From: Nonomuraea turkmeniaca | GTDB taxonomy: Bacteria; Actinomycetota; Actinomycetes; Streptosporangiales; Streptosporangiaceae | Reading direction: 5' to 3' | Assembly: GCF_005889735.1 (NCBI RefSeq) | Contig: NZ_VCKY01000056.1 | Coordinates: forward strand, 1 to 48,215 | Length of the DNA: 48,215 nt | The notes under the pieces: generated by a model | What the model was told of the DNA's origin: nothing | Databases searched by the model: none | Seen by the model: the letters and a program-made list of their open reading frames with translations, nothing else | Translations under genes and position numbers: made by a program | In this document: one piece after another, positions 16,583 through 24,588 of the stretch | Layout: each line of letters begins with the position of its first letter | Numbering within the stretch: position 1 is the first letter of the stretch

Positions 16583-17263
16583 GTGCCCACTCTCGCCATC
16601 GTCGGCGCCGGCCCCGGCATGGGCCTGGCCATCGCCCGCACCTTCGGCAACCGCGGCTTCGACGTCGCTCTGATCGCCCGTACCAAGGAGAAGCTGGAAA
16701 CGCTGGTCGCCCAGCTCGGCCACGAAGGCATCACGGCCGCCGCGTTCCCCGCCGACATCCTCGACCGCGCCTCACTGACCGATGCCCTGGACGCGGCCAA
16801 GGCGCGCTTCGGCGGCATCGACGTACTGGAGTACTCGCCGGCCCCGCACTCACCGGTGCCCGGCCTCACCCTGGCCGCTCCCTCGGAGGTCACGGTGGAC
16901 AATCTGCAGCCGATGATCGAGTACGCCTTCTACGGCGCCATCACGGCGGCCCAGGCGGTGCTGCCCGCGATGCGCGAGGCGGACGCCGGAACCCTGCTGT
17001 TCACCGCGGGCGGCGGTTCTGTGGACCCGGTGCCGATGTTCGGCAACGTCAATCCGGCCCAAGCAGCTCTGCGCAACTGGGTGATCAACCTCAACAAGGA
17101 GCTGGCGGGCAGCGGCGTGCACGCCGCGCACGTGGCGATCAACGTCTGGATCGGCGGGGGCGGCCCGGACGGCAGCCCGACGGCCACGCCCGAGCAGATC
17201 GCCCCCCTGTACTGGGACCTGCACGAAAACCGCGACCGATCCGAGGCCATCTTCAACGCCTGA
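16583..17263 (+). CDS. Atypical short-chain dehydrogenase/reductase
   Basis: 226 aa from GTG 16583. The Rossmann nucleotide-binding loop is present (LAIVGAGPGMGLAIARTFGN, residues 3-22), as are PADILDRASL and a central VDNLQPMIEYAFYGAITAAQ helix. The catalytic YxxxK is not: the equivalent stretch reads GNVNPAQAALRNWVINLNKE, with Val in place of Tyr and Gln in place of Lys. It may bind NAD(P) without classical SDR catalysis, or use other residues. It follows the DsbA-like gene and is likely in the HxlR-controlled unit. Family assignment is sure, activity is not. Confidence 0.85.
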   Translation: MPTLAIVGAGPGMGLAIARTFGNRGFDVALIARTKEKLETLVAQLGHEGITAAAFPADILDRASLTDALDAAKARFGGIDVLEYSPAPHSPVPGLTLAAPSEVTVDNLQPMIEYAFYGAITAAQAVLPAMREADAGTLLFTAGGGSVDPVPMFGNVNPAQAALRNWVINLNKELAGSGVHAAHVAINVWIGGGGPDGSPTATPEQIAPLYWDLHENRDRSEAIFNA

Positions 17264-17293
17264 CCGGCCGGCCCGGCCCGCTCCCGGGAGGGG

Positions 17294-17370
17294 TCATTCG
17301 ACCCCGCGATTATGGACAAAAGGGAGCAACGCTGCTGCCAGCAGGGGCCCGAACGCCCTCGTGGTTCTCC
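17294..17370 (-). pseudogene. Possible short MFS remnant
   Basis: Minus-strand TRAFGPLLAAALLPFVHNRG resembles SAEALGPLAAAALFPFVGIRG in the intact MFS exporter of this window, in the middle of the protein. The similarity covers only about 20 residues of low-complexity hydrophobic sequence, so chance is possible. No other gene is visible between 17264 and 17482. Confidence 0.25.
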
Positions 17371-17482
17371 ACCGGGCCTGCCTGCGAGCATGGAACGATG
17401 ACAGTCGTCGAACCGCAGCCGATCGATCATCAACGAGCGCGTCCGAATTAGCTTTCCGTCGGCCCTCACCCTTCAGCACCCT

Positions 17483-17935
17483 TCAGTTCTCGCTCAACGA
17501 CCCTCCAGAATTCACGAACCTACGGGGGATGCAGGCAGGGCAGGATGGGGCGGTGCCGGTGGCCCAGTGCACGCACTCGTTGGCGCCGCCCTCGGAGGTG
17601 ACGCGGCCGTACCGGAATTCCAGCTACAGGTCCTCGATGTTGAGGGAAAGGATCTCTTCGGCGCGGGCGGCGGTCTCGTACAGCATCCGCCACAGAACGC
17701 GTTCGCGCAGACCGCGCTGGTTGTCGGTGAACAGCTTGTCCAGGCGGGAGCGCGGGATCGAGCAGTCGCCGCGGCGGGCGGGCTTACGCCGCTCCCATCG
17801 GCCTTCCGGGTTGGTGGCGAGGATCTCCCGCCGCCCGGCCCAGGCGGTGACGAGGTCAGCGCGGACAGGTGCCCGTTCCAGGCCACGGCGGCCGCGCTGG
17901 TCCATCGCCGCGGCGTAGTCCTCGGGCGTGAGCAT
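17483..17935 (-). pseudogene. Tyrosine recombinase (integrase) remnant with in-frame stop
   Basis: From 17935 the frame reads [20 protein letters not shown] … [20 protein letters not shown] and [20 protein letters not shown], the core-binding domain plus the active-site box I region (A.AEEIL.L...D) of XerC-like site-specific recombinases. In box I the usual Arg of GLR is the R of AARAEE. A TAG at 17624-17626 interrupts right after IEDL. The same frame continues as LEFRYGRVTSEGGANECVHW and ends at 17483, without the His-x-x-Arg and Tyr motifs. It is therefore a truncated, inactivated integrase, evidence of past mobile DNA. Confidence 0.7.
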
Positions 17936-18006
17936 GGCTGCAGCCCGATTCCCGGCGAGCGCGGTGAGGCGCGGTCCCTCATCTACCTGGGCCTACGATG
18001 GGCGGC

Positions 18007-18744
18007 ATGGCACTGCGACCTGTTCAGGTGAACTTTAAGGCTCGGGATGACTCGACGCTCGGCCGGTTCTGGGCGGACGCGCTCGGTTGGGGTATGTCCA
18101 GCGAGGGACCCGGCGTGACCAACCTCGAACCCGAGGGCTTGGACTGGCCGGACCCCGCCGGCTTCTACATCGATTTCGTCACCGTCCCGGACCCCGAAAC
18201 GGTGAAGTACCGCGTGCACCTCGAACTCGCCACCACCTCGGCGGCCCATCAGGCCGAGTTGGTCGCGCGCCTGAAAGAGCTCGGCGCGACACCCGCCGAT
18301 GTGGGCCAGGGCGACGTCCCGTGGACGGTCCTGGCCGACCCGGAGGGCAACGAGTTCTGCGTGCTGGAGCCTCGGGAGATCTACCGGGACACCGGGCCCA
18401 TCGCCGCCGTGGTGGTCGACTGCGCGGACCCGCGAGCCATGGCCCGGTTCTGGGACCAGGCGATTGACTGGACCCTGCACGAAGTGAGCGACGATCACGC
18501 GATGCTGCGCTCCGCCGAGGGCGTCGGGCCGTATCTGGAGTTCCTTCGCTCCCCCGGCGTGCAGACCATGCGGAGCCGCGTCCATCTCGACCTGCTGCCG
18601 TACCCCATTGACGACAAGGAGGCGGAGGTGACCCGGCTGCGGGCACTGGGCGCCACCAACAGCGACGTCGGCCAGGGCGATGTGCCGTGGACGGTCCTGG
18701 CCGACCTGGAGGGCAACGAGTTCTGCGTCCTCGGCAAGCGCTGA
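18007..18744 (+). CDS. Two-domain VOC (glyoxalase/bleomycin-resistance-like) protein
   Basis: 245 aa made of two vicinal-oxygen-chelate domains (about 1-125 and 130-245). Both contain the near-identical segment DVGQGDVPWTVLAD followed by EGNEFCVL, so the protein arose by internal duplication. Each domain begins with a FWADALGW/FWDQAIDW-like helix (Glyoxalase_6 type). Such proteins bind a metal or sequester small toxic compounds; the substrate is unknown. I start at the ATG at 18007 rather than 17998 because TACGAT at 17994-17999 looks like a -10 box, which would make 18007 the first transcribed base, a leaderless mRNA. This is common in actinomycetes but unproven here. Confidence 0.85.
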   Translation: MALRPVQVNFKARDDSTLGRFWADALGWGMSSEGPGVTNLEPEGLDWPDPAGFYIDFVTVPDPETVKYRVHLELATTSAAHQAELVARLKELGATPADVGQGDVPWTVLADPEGNEFCVLEPREIYRDTGPIAAVVVDCADPRAMARFWDQAIDWTLHEVSDDHAMLRSAEGVGPYLEFLRSPGVQTMRSRVHLDLLPYPIDDKEAEVTRLRALGATNSDVGQGDVPWTVLADLEGNEFCVLGKR

Positions 18745-18923
18745 CGCGGAGCTTCTTCACCTGCGGGTCGTACAACGGCTCCTCAGCGGCGTGGTCGGGC
18801 ATCTTCCCGTGCAACGAGGCCATCGCCGTCTGGCCTGCGCTGTCCTGACGTTGGCCTGCGGCGAGCGGCGGCCGTTGTCGGCAGCGAGGTAGGGCCAGAT
18901 CCGCTTCTCGCCCGTGAAATCGG

Positions 18924-19085
18924 TCAGGCGTTCGTGCGTGGCAGGTGGTCGGGGAGGTCGGTGAGCCGTTCGATGCGGAGCACCGTCTTGTCTGGTGTCG
19001 GCGATGGTCCACCGGTGACGAAGTAGATGCCGCGGTCCAGCCAGATGCCGGTGAGCCCGGCGAGGGCGGCTGCGTTCACGTAGCT
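18924..19085 (-). pseudogene. HAD-superfamily hydrolase C-terminal remnant
   Basis: Minus-strand SYVNAAALAGLTGIWLDRGI followed by VLRIERLTDLPDHL matches the end of HAD hydrolases, where D..GA..AGL.G.WLDRG is followed by a loop and I..L.ELP..L. The catalytic DxDxT start and the Lys motif are missing. It abuts an integrase fragment at about 19090, suggesting recombination. Confidence 0.5.
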
Positions 19086-19129
19086 TGGCACGCTGCTGCT
19101 CGGGGTTCCCATTGGTGAGAACGGTCAGA

Positions 19130-19265
19130 CGCGGTCGTCGGGGAAGCGCCGTCCTCGCCGGCGTGGGTGAGTCGGGAATGGCGCAGGTCGTGCAGATTCC
19201 AGCCGTGCCGCCTAAGACTAAGCCTAAGAGTGGTCCAGGAAAGGGCGGTGGCGCGATGACCTCGC
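19130..19265 (-). pseudogene. Tyrosine recombinase C-terminal fragment
   Basis: Minus-strand GWNLHDLRHSRLTHAGEDGA carries the box II motif (H.LRHS..TH.GE.G) of actinobacterial tyrosine recombinases, with the catalytic His-x-x-Arg. The catalytic Tyr region is absent and the frame degenerates on both sides. It is not contiguous in gene order with the integrase fragment at 17483-17935, so it is either a second element or a rearranged piece. Confidence 0.5.
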
Positions 19266-19690
19266 GGTCGGACCGCGAGCTGCTCAGCTGGAGTCCGGCC
19301 AGCGAGGCCGAGGAGCGCGCCGACATGAAGCAACTCCAAGCTCAGCGCGACGCTGTGAGCGCGCCACCGCCGGTCTGAACCGTCGGTTAGGCGTCCTGTC
19401 CGACCTCGGCGAGGCCGCGCGGGTGACTGACCTCGCCGAGGCGGCGTCTGGTTTGGCATCGTGGTCGGAGGCGCGCCGATGCGGCCCCTAAGTAGCAGGC
19501 GCCGAAACCAACGCTTGGCCGTGCTGGCCCCACCTCGACATCGAGGGTGTGCCCGACCCGGAGCACGTACCCTGGATCGACCCCGACCCATCCGGTCTGG
19601 CGAACGGCCCAGTGTCAGCGGCTTCACCGATCAGAAATCCTCCGCCACGCCGTCAGTTCTGTCAGCCCTCTCGCACCGGTGGAAGGATTG
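19266..19690. other. 425-bp gap before the second ECF sigma gene
   Basis: No supported gene. A plus-strand stretch PHLDIEGVPDPEHVPWIDPD (about 19528-19587) looks somewhat coding but has no start. The promoter of the sigma factor gene should lie in the last 100 bp; I see no convincing boxes. Confidence 0.4.
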
Positions 19691-20704
19691 ATGACCATGA
19701 CCGACGCCAGACTGCTGGGCGCCGACGAGGCCACGTTCATCGCGGCGGTCCGCTCAGGCGACACGGCGCGGTTCGCACTCATCACGGAGCGCCACCGGCG
19801 TGAGCTGCAGGTGCACTGCTACCGGATGCTCGCCAACTACGAGGACGCCCAGGACATGACGCAGGAGACGTTCCTGCGAGCGTGGAACAAGCGGGAGTCG
19901 TTCAAGGGTCACGCTGCGCTGCGGACCTGGCTGTACCGGATCGCGACGAACGCCTGCCTTGACTTCCTGGAGAAGCGCAACGACCGCACACCCGTGCCTG
20001 CCGAGCTGCCGGGCGGGGGCTCGGAAGTGCACTACCTGCGGCCCTACCCGGACCGGATGCTCCCGGAGGACCCGCAGGAATCGGTGGTGGCGCGGGAGAC
20101 GATCGAGCTGGCGTTCATCGTCGCCGTGCAGCATCTGCCGCCGCGACAGCGGGCGGTGTTCATCTTGCGCGATGTCCTCGGCTGGCCGGCGTCGAAGGCC
20201 GCCATCGCCCTCGAACTGACCGTCGCATCGGTGACCAGCGCGCTGCAGCGGGCGCGCGTGACGATGCGCGAGCAGCTGCCCGACCGTCGCCTCGACTGGC
20301 GGAGCCCTGCCACGCGCGAGCTGTCGGATGACGAGCGCAGCGTGGTGAAGTCGTATATGGACGCCCATGAGCGCAACGACCTCGACGGGCTGATGGCCCT
20401 GCTGCGCGACGACCTGCGTTTCACGATGCTGCCCGATCCGGGCACCTTGGTCGTCACGGCCAAGGACGCGGTGGACGGCTGGGTCTCCAGTGGGCTCTTC
20501 CAGCGCGGCTACGACGACTGGCGCTGCATCGCCACGACGGTCAACCGCATGCCTGCCGCCGTGCTGTACCTCCGCAGCCCCGGCGACCCGGAATACCGTT
20601 TGTTCGCCATCGCGGTCCTGCACATCGTCGACGGGAAGATCGCCGAGCTCACCGGATTCGACGCCACCGACAAACCATGGCTGAGCCTGCCCGCGACGCT
20701 GTGA
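19691..20704 (+). CDS. ECF sigma factor with SnoaL-like C-terminal domain
   Basis: 337 aa. The ATG at 19691 is preceded by GGAAGG (4-base gap); ATG 19697 is an alternative with a 10-base gap. Region 2 is visible in FALITERHRRELQVHCYRML and YEDAQDMTQETFLRAWNKRE, region 4 in LPPRQRAVFILRDVLGWPAS and ALELTVASVTSALQRARVTM. Residues about 215-337 (DDERSVVKSYMDAHERNDLD … FAIAVLHIVDGKIAELTGFD) form a SnoaL-like domain, as in SigJ/SigG-type ECFs. In such ECFs the fused domain modulates activity in place of a separate anti-sigma factor, and none is encoded next door. The target promoters are unknown. Confidence 0.92.
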   Translation: MTMTDARLLGADEATFIAAVRSGDTARFALITERHRRELQVHCYRMLANYEDAQDMTQETFLRAWNKRESFKGHAALRTWLYRIATNACLDFLEKRNDRTPVPAELPGGGSEVHYLRPYPDRMLPEDPQESVVARETIELAFIVAVQHLPPRQRAVFILRDVLGWPASKAAIALELTVASVTSALQRARVTMREQLPDRRLDWRSPATRELSDDERSVVKSYMDAHERNDLDGLMALLRDDLRFTMLPDPGTLVVTAKDAVDGWVSSGLFQRGYDDWRCIATTVNRMPAAVLYLRSPGDPEYRLFAIAVLHIVDGKIAELTGFDATDKPWLSLPATL

Positions 20705-20788
20705 TCAGACAAGTACGCATCGTCGACGAGTCCAGCGCACGGGCAGGCGGCACCGTTTGTTCTCATCTTCAGCGAGTCGGTCAACAGC

Positions 20789-20878
20789 TCACTCGAAACG
20801 CTCGCCGATGGTCACGGTGAGCACGCCAGGAAGGCTTTCGACCTGGCCTGACGAGCCGAGCATGTGGCCCGTGCTCAT
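20789..20878 (-). CDS. 29-codon open frame coupled to the RibD-like gene
   Basis: ATG at 20878 overlaps the TGA of the RibD-like gene (ATGA), and the frame (MSTGHMLGSSGQV … GVLTVTIGERFE) stops at 20789. It may be a real micropeptide or, more likely, the start of a former downstream gene now truncated. Nothing in it is recognisable. Confidence 0.3.
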   Translation of the reverse strand: MSTGHMLGSSGQVESLPGVLTVTIGERFE

Positions 20879-21459
20879 CGCCTCCTCTCGTATCGCGTCA
20901 TCACCATGCCGCCGGGAAATGTCCGCGTCTCGACCAGGTTCAGGTTCACCCAGCTGTCCAGCGCGGTGAAGAACGGCGTGCCGCCGCCCACCAGGACCGG
21001 ATGGGTGACGATCGCGTACTCGTCGATCAGCCCGGCCCGCATGGCCGCCCCGGCGAGCGTCGCGCCGCCGATGTCCATCGGGCCGCCGACCTCGGCCTTG
21101 AGCCGGGTGATCTCGGCGACCGCGTCGCCAGTGATCAGGCGGGTGTTCCAGTCGACCTTGTCGATCGCCGATGAGAACACCACCTTCGGCATGTCCCGCC
21201 ACAGGCGCGCGAACTCGATCTCCGCCTGGGTGGCGTTGGGCTGCTGGTCGCCGGTCGGCCTGTGGGAACTCATCGCTTCCCACAGCTTGCGCCCGTACAG
21301 CGACAGCTCGCTCGCCCGCATCTGTTCGTACCACCACTGGAACAGCTCGGCGCTCGGCGATGAGTCCGGTCCGTCCCCTCCGCTCCAGCCGAGGTCGTCG
21401 CCGGGCGCGGCGATGTAGCCGTCCAGGGTCACGTTCATGCCGAAGATCAGTTTCCGCAT
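20875..21459 (-). CDS. RibD C-terminal / dihydrofolate-reductase-like protein
   Basis: 194 aa. MRKLIFGMNVTLDGYIAAPG at the N-terminus, LYGRKLWEAMSS, and the late GGPMDIGGATLAGAAMRAGL plus HPVLVGGGTPFF are hallmarks of the RibD_C family, small NADPH-dependent reductases of the DHFR fold. The GGA.L / VGGG.P motifs that bind NADPH are intact, so it is probably active, but substrates in this group are rarely known. GGGAGG lies 9 bases before the ATG at 21459. A damaged relative occurs at 6678-7223. It stands alone apart from the 29-codon frame overlapping its stop. Confidence 0.88.
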   Translation of the reverse strand: MRKLIFGMNVTLDGYIAAPGDDLGWSGGDGPDSSPSAELFQWWYEQMRASELSLYGRKLWEAMSSHRPTGDQQPNATQAEIEFARLWRDMPKVVFSSAIDKVDWNTRLITGDAVAEITRLKAEVGGPMDIGGATLAGAAMRAGLIDEYAIVTHPVLVGGGTPFFTALDSWVNLNLVETRTFPGGMVMTRYERRR

Positions 21460-21512
21460 CGTGCCAGCCTCCCGTGAGTCGATCTCACACGTACAGACGG
21501 GCGCGGCCCGTG

Positions 21513-22328
21513 TCAGAAGCGGAACCGCACGATGCGGGTGGACCGCTTCATGCCCGGCAGCAGATTCATGATGCGGTACATGCGGCGTACATTCGCGGGC
21601 GCCTTGGCCATCAGCACCGGCGAGTCGTTCATCGGCGCCTCATCGACGTATTCGAGCCGCGGGTGCCAATCGGCCAGCTCTGCCGGGTCGTTGAAGCCGC
21701 AGTGGAACTGGGCGCCGTACTTGCGCAGCGTGGGATCCCATTTCGAGGTGCGCCACGCCCAGACTGCCACCGTGTCGAACTGTATCTGTCCAGCGGGAAA
21801 GGCATCGACGACGCTGACCAGCAGCCGCCGGACGTCAGTCTCGGTCAGATAGGGCACCAATCCCTCGGCGATCATCAGCACCGGCCGGCCGCGGGGAATG
21901 CGTTCCAGCCAGGTCAGGTCGGTGACACTGGAGTCGATCAGGGTGTAGTGCTCGCGTGGCGGCAGGAATTGCCGCCGCAGGTCGATGACGGATCGATAGT
22001 CCAGGTCATACCAGTCGACGGTGGCGGGCGGGTCGATCCGGTACACCCGGGCGTCGAGACCGCAGCCCAGGTGCAGCACCACCGCGTCAGGGCGATCGGT
22101 GAGGAAGCTTCGCGCCCAGTCGTCGTGGGCCTTGGCGCGCACCACGGCGACGAGGCCCATCTGGCTGGTGCCGAATCTGCGCTTGTCGTAGCCGGGGTCG
22201 AGGCGGCGCATCGCCTGCTCGGCGTACTCGTCACCGAGGATCGGGTCCGGTAGTCGGTTGTCCAGCGCTTTGGCCTTGAGGACGGGGCTTAGGGCCTGCT
22301 GCACTCCGACGAGTTCCGTGTCTCCCAT
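21513..22328 (-). CDS. Class I SAM-dependent O-methyltransferase (LCM/PF04072 type)
   Basis: 271 aa. The SAM-binding motif I is VLHLGCGLDARVYRIDPPAT (residues about 84-103), followed by the acidic WYDLDYRSVIDLRR and VLMIAEGLVPYLTE, all typical of the leucine carboxyl methyltransferase-like family common in polyketide and natural-product loci. GLDAR is the family's glycine loop. The ATG at 22328 is 79 bp from the divergent GTG of a MarR/GbsR-like gene, which is the probable regulator. Acceptor substrate unknown; a detoxifying or tailoring methylation is plausible. Confidence 0.9.
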   Translation of the reverse strand: MGDTELVGVQQALSPVLKAKALDNRLPDPILGDEYAEQAMRRLDPGYDKRRFGTSQMGLVAVVRAKAHDDWARSFLTDRPDAVVLHLGCGLDARVYRIDPPATVDWYDLDYRSVIDLRRQFLPPREHYTLIDSSVTDLTWLERIPRGRPVLMIAEGLVPYLTETDVRRLLVSVVDAFPAGQIQFDTVAVWAWRTSKWDPTLRKYGAQFHCGFNDPAELADWHPRLEYVDEAPMNDSPVLMAKAPANVRRMYRIMNLLPGMKRSTRIVRFRF

Positions 22329-22347
22329 ACAGCTACACTAGACTCAT

Positions 22348-22380
22348 TTCATAAATTTCGTGAAGTTCGCGGACACTTCA
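22348..22380. promoter_or_regulatory. Overlapping inverted repeats between methyltransferase and MarR-like gene
   Basis: TGAAGT (22361-22366) and ACTTCA (22375-22380) form a 6-bp inverted repeat over 8 bases; TTCA (22348-22351) with TGAA (22361-22364) forms a second that shares an arm. The 79-bp divergent gap is notably AT-rich (TTTCATAAATTTCGTGAAG). Candidate operator for the MarR-like regulator. Confidence 0.45.
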
Positions 22381-22407
22381 ACAATCAAGGGCAGATAGGG
22401 AGCTTCG

Positions 22408-22890
22408 GTGACACGAGGGGACGAGAATGCCATTGCCGGCTACCAGGAACGGTTCGCGCAGATCATGGTCGAATCCGGCATGCCCCGGATGGCCTCGCGC
22501 GTATACGCCGCGCTGCTGGTCACCGACTCCGGCAAGCTGTCGGCCGCCGAACTCGCCGAGCGACTGGGCGTCGGCGCGTCAGCGATCTCGGGGGCGGTCA
22601 AGTACCTGGTGCAGGTGCGGCTGGTCGAACGCGGCCGCGAACCCGGTAGCCGACACGACTTCTGCCGCATCCACGAGCACACCTGGAGCCACTACATCAG
22701 CCAGTCCGACCCTGTGCTGGTCCGGCTGCAGGAAGGCGCCGGCGAGGGCATCGCGGTCTTGGGTCCCGACTCTCCCGCCGGACGGCGGCTGGACGAGACC
22801 CGACGGTTCTTCGCGTTCGTACGCGAGGAGATCAAGCGGTCGATGGCGAAGTGGCAGCAACTCCAGGAAGCTGAACGCGAGCCCGGTTAA
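22408..22890 (+). CDS. MarR/GbsR-like winged-helix regulator (paralogue 1)
   Basis: 160 aa from GTG 22408, with AGGGAG 6 bases upstream. RMASRVYAALLVTDSGKLSA, AELAERLGVGASAISGAVKY and LVERGREPGSRHDFCRIHEH form the winged helix. The C-terminal part (GPDSPAGRRLDETRRFFAFV REEIKRS) is a dimerisation helix. It is one of four such paralogues in this window (others at 33437, 36128 and 41875), sharing R.A.RV…L…D…A.ELAE.LGV….S and an R.PGSR step. Divergent from a methyltransferase that it probably represses. The ligand is unknown. Confidence 0.88.
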   Translation: MTRGDENAIAGYQERFAQIMVESGMPRMASRVYAALLVTDSGKLSAAELAERLGVGASAISGAVKYLVQVRLVERGREPGSRHDFCRIHEHTWSHYISQSDPVLVRLQEGAGEGIAVLGPDSPAGRRLDETRRFFAFVREEIKRSMAKWQQLQEAEREPG

Positions 22891-23317
22891 GGAGCGCGCG
22901 GTGAATTCGCTAGTGGCGCGAGCGTTCGCGGCCGTGCCCGTCCCATGGATTCCGGAGGTCAGGACCATATCCGTTGGATTTCCATCAGTCCGGGCCCCCG
23001 TCAGGAAGCGGTGTCATCTTCTGGACGCAGGACGGCGGCGTCCGCGTGGTGAACCTGGACGCCGTTGCCCGGTCGTAGAAGGCATCGACAAACAAGGCCC
23101 CTCACTCGGGTCGGCGCCAGCAGGGGCAAAGTAACTCAGTGTAATCACTGTTTGGGTAGTTGGTAGGCCGATGGCCGGCCCCGATGCAGGGGAATGTGAC
23201 GGAGTGTTGCATTTCAAAGCCGGTACGTCATGATCGCGGGTCCGCTATACCGGTCGGTAGCCGAACGGTTACAAACCATGTTTCTCCTGACTTCAGCGAG
23301 ATCGCGGAGAAGTAGGG
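22891..23317. other. 427-bp gap upstream of the Tn3 remnant
   Basis: No complete gene. One plus-strand piece (VIFWTQDGGVRVVNLDAVAR, about 23009-23068) reads like the end of a protein but has no start. GGGGCAAAGTAACTCAGTGT at 23124-23143 starts with GGGG and could be the left end of the Tn3-family element, but I have no matching right end to confirm it. Confidence 0.35.
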
Positions 23318-24517
23318 GTGCGGGGCATGCGGCGCGAGTGGGAGCTAGAGGACCTGATCGAGTGCTGGACGCTGGATGAGGAGGAGTCAGCCTTACTGGC
23401 GAACAAGTCCGGAACGACGCGGCTGGGGTTCGCGTTGATGCTGAAGTTCTTCGAGCTGGAGGCGCGCTTTCCCCGGCGCGAGGACACCCCGCGGGCCGCG
23501 GTGGACTTCATGGCCGGGCAAGTCAAGGTCGAGGCGGCCTTGTTCGCCTCATACGACTGGTCGGGGCGCACCATCAAGGACCACCGGGCGCAGGTCCGGG
23601 AGTTCCACGACTTCCGTGAGCCGACGCTGGGCGATGAGGACAAGCTCGCCGACTGGCTGGCCACCAAGATCTGCCCGGTAGAGATGTCGCGGGACCGGCT
23701 GCGCGGCGCGCTGCTGACGCGCTGCCGCGAGGACCGGATCGAGCCACCGAAGACGACCCGGATCGAACGCGTTCTGAGCACCGCCGAGGCGATGTCCGAG
23801 CGGAACTTCACCCACACCACCCTGGAGCGCTTGTCGCTGGAGTCGGTGGGCAAGTTGGAGGAGGTCATCACCGCGCCCCCGCCTCCGCCCACTGTGACCT
23901 GTGAGGATTCGGCCTCAAGCCAGGGCGCTGCTGAGCAGGAGGGACGGACTCAGGCCGCCACCGCAGCAGCCGCTGATGAAGGTCGGCGGCGCGCGTTCTT
24001 GCAGGAGCTGAAGGAGGATCCGGGCTCCTTCCAACTGGACACGCTGCTGGCTGAGATCGTGAAGCTGGATCGGGTCGAGGCGATCGACCTGCCGGCCACC
24101 TTGTTCGACGGAGTCTCGGAGAAGGTCGTGGCCGGCTGGCGGGCGCGGGCGATGAAGCTGTACCCCTCCGACTTCAAGGCGGCGGAGGTGCCGATGGGCA
24201 TCACCTTGCTGGCTGCGCTTTGCCACGTGCGGCAGGCCGAGATCACCGACGTCTTAGCCGAGCTGCTGATCCACCTCGTCCACAAGATCAGCGTGCGGGC
24301 GGAGAAGAAGGCCGAGGGCGAGCTCAACGGTGAGTTCCGGCGGGTGCAGGGCAAGAACAACATCTTGGTGAAACTGGCCACTGCGGCGCTGGAGCTGCCG
24401 GAGGAGATCGTCCGTAAGGCGCTGTATCCGGTGGTGGGCGAGCGCACGCTGGCCGACATCATCGCCGAGGCCAAGGCGAACGAGAAGGTCTTCAATACGC
24501 GAATGGGCCGGGCATAA
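23318..24517 (+). mobile_element. Tn3-family transposase, N-terminal 40% only
   Basis: 399 aa open frame beginning MRREWELEDLIECWTL (ATG at 23327; GTG 23318 is an alternative). KSGTTRLGFALMLKFFELEA, QVKVEAALFASYDWSGRTIK and RAQVREFHDFREP are the DUF4158 N-terminal domain of actinobacterial Tn3 transposases. LYPSDFKAAEVPMGITLLAA and VGERTLADIIAEAKANEKVF belong to the start of the central region. Full proteins are about 1000 aa with a catalytic DDE domain in the second half; here the frame stops at 24517, so the element is dead. A Pro/Ala/Gln-rich insertion (ITAPPPPPTVTCEDSASSQG) is a variable linker. No resolvase or inverted repeats are identifiable. Confidence 0.85.
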
Positions 24518-24588
24518 AGGTTGCTAAGACAGGTGGTGACCTTGGAGGCTCTCCTTGCCGACGCGTGCGACCTTCCAGGAGTGCCCCT

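Noticed and set aside
17264..17300. Terminator after the SDR gene (CTCCCGGGAG)
   Set aside because: Only five pairs with no loop; too weak to list.
18745..18923. Coding frame on the minus strand with MASLHGKMPDHAAEEPLYDP
   Set aside because: Short, no start signal, no family match; indistinguishable from debris.
23124..23143. Left inverted repeat of the Tn3 element
   Set aside because: Begins with GGGG but lacks the usual TAAG end and has no partner; kept only as a weak remark.
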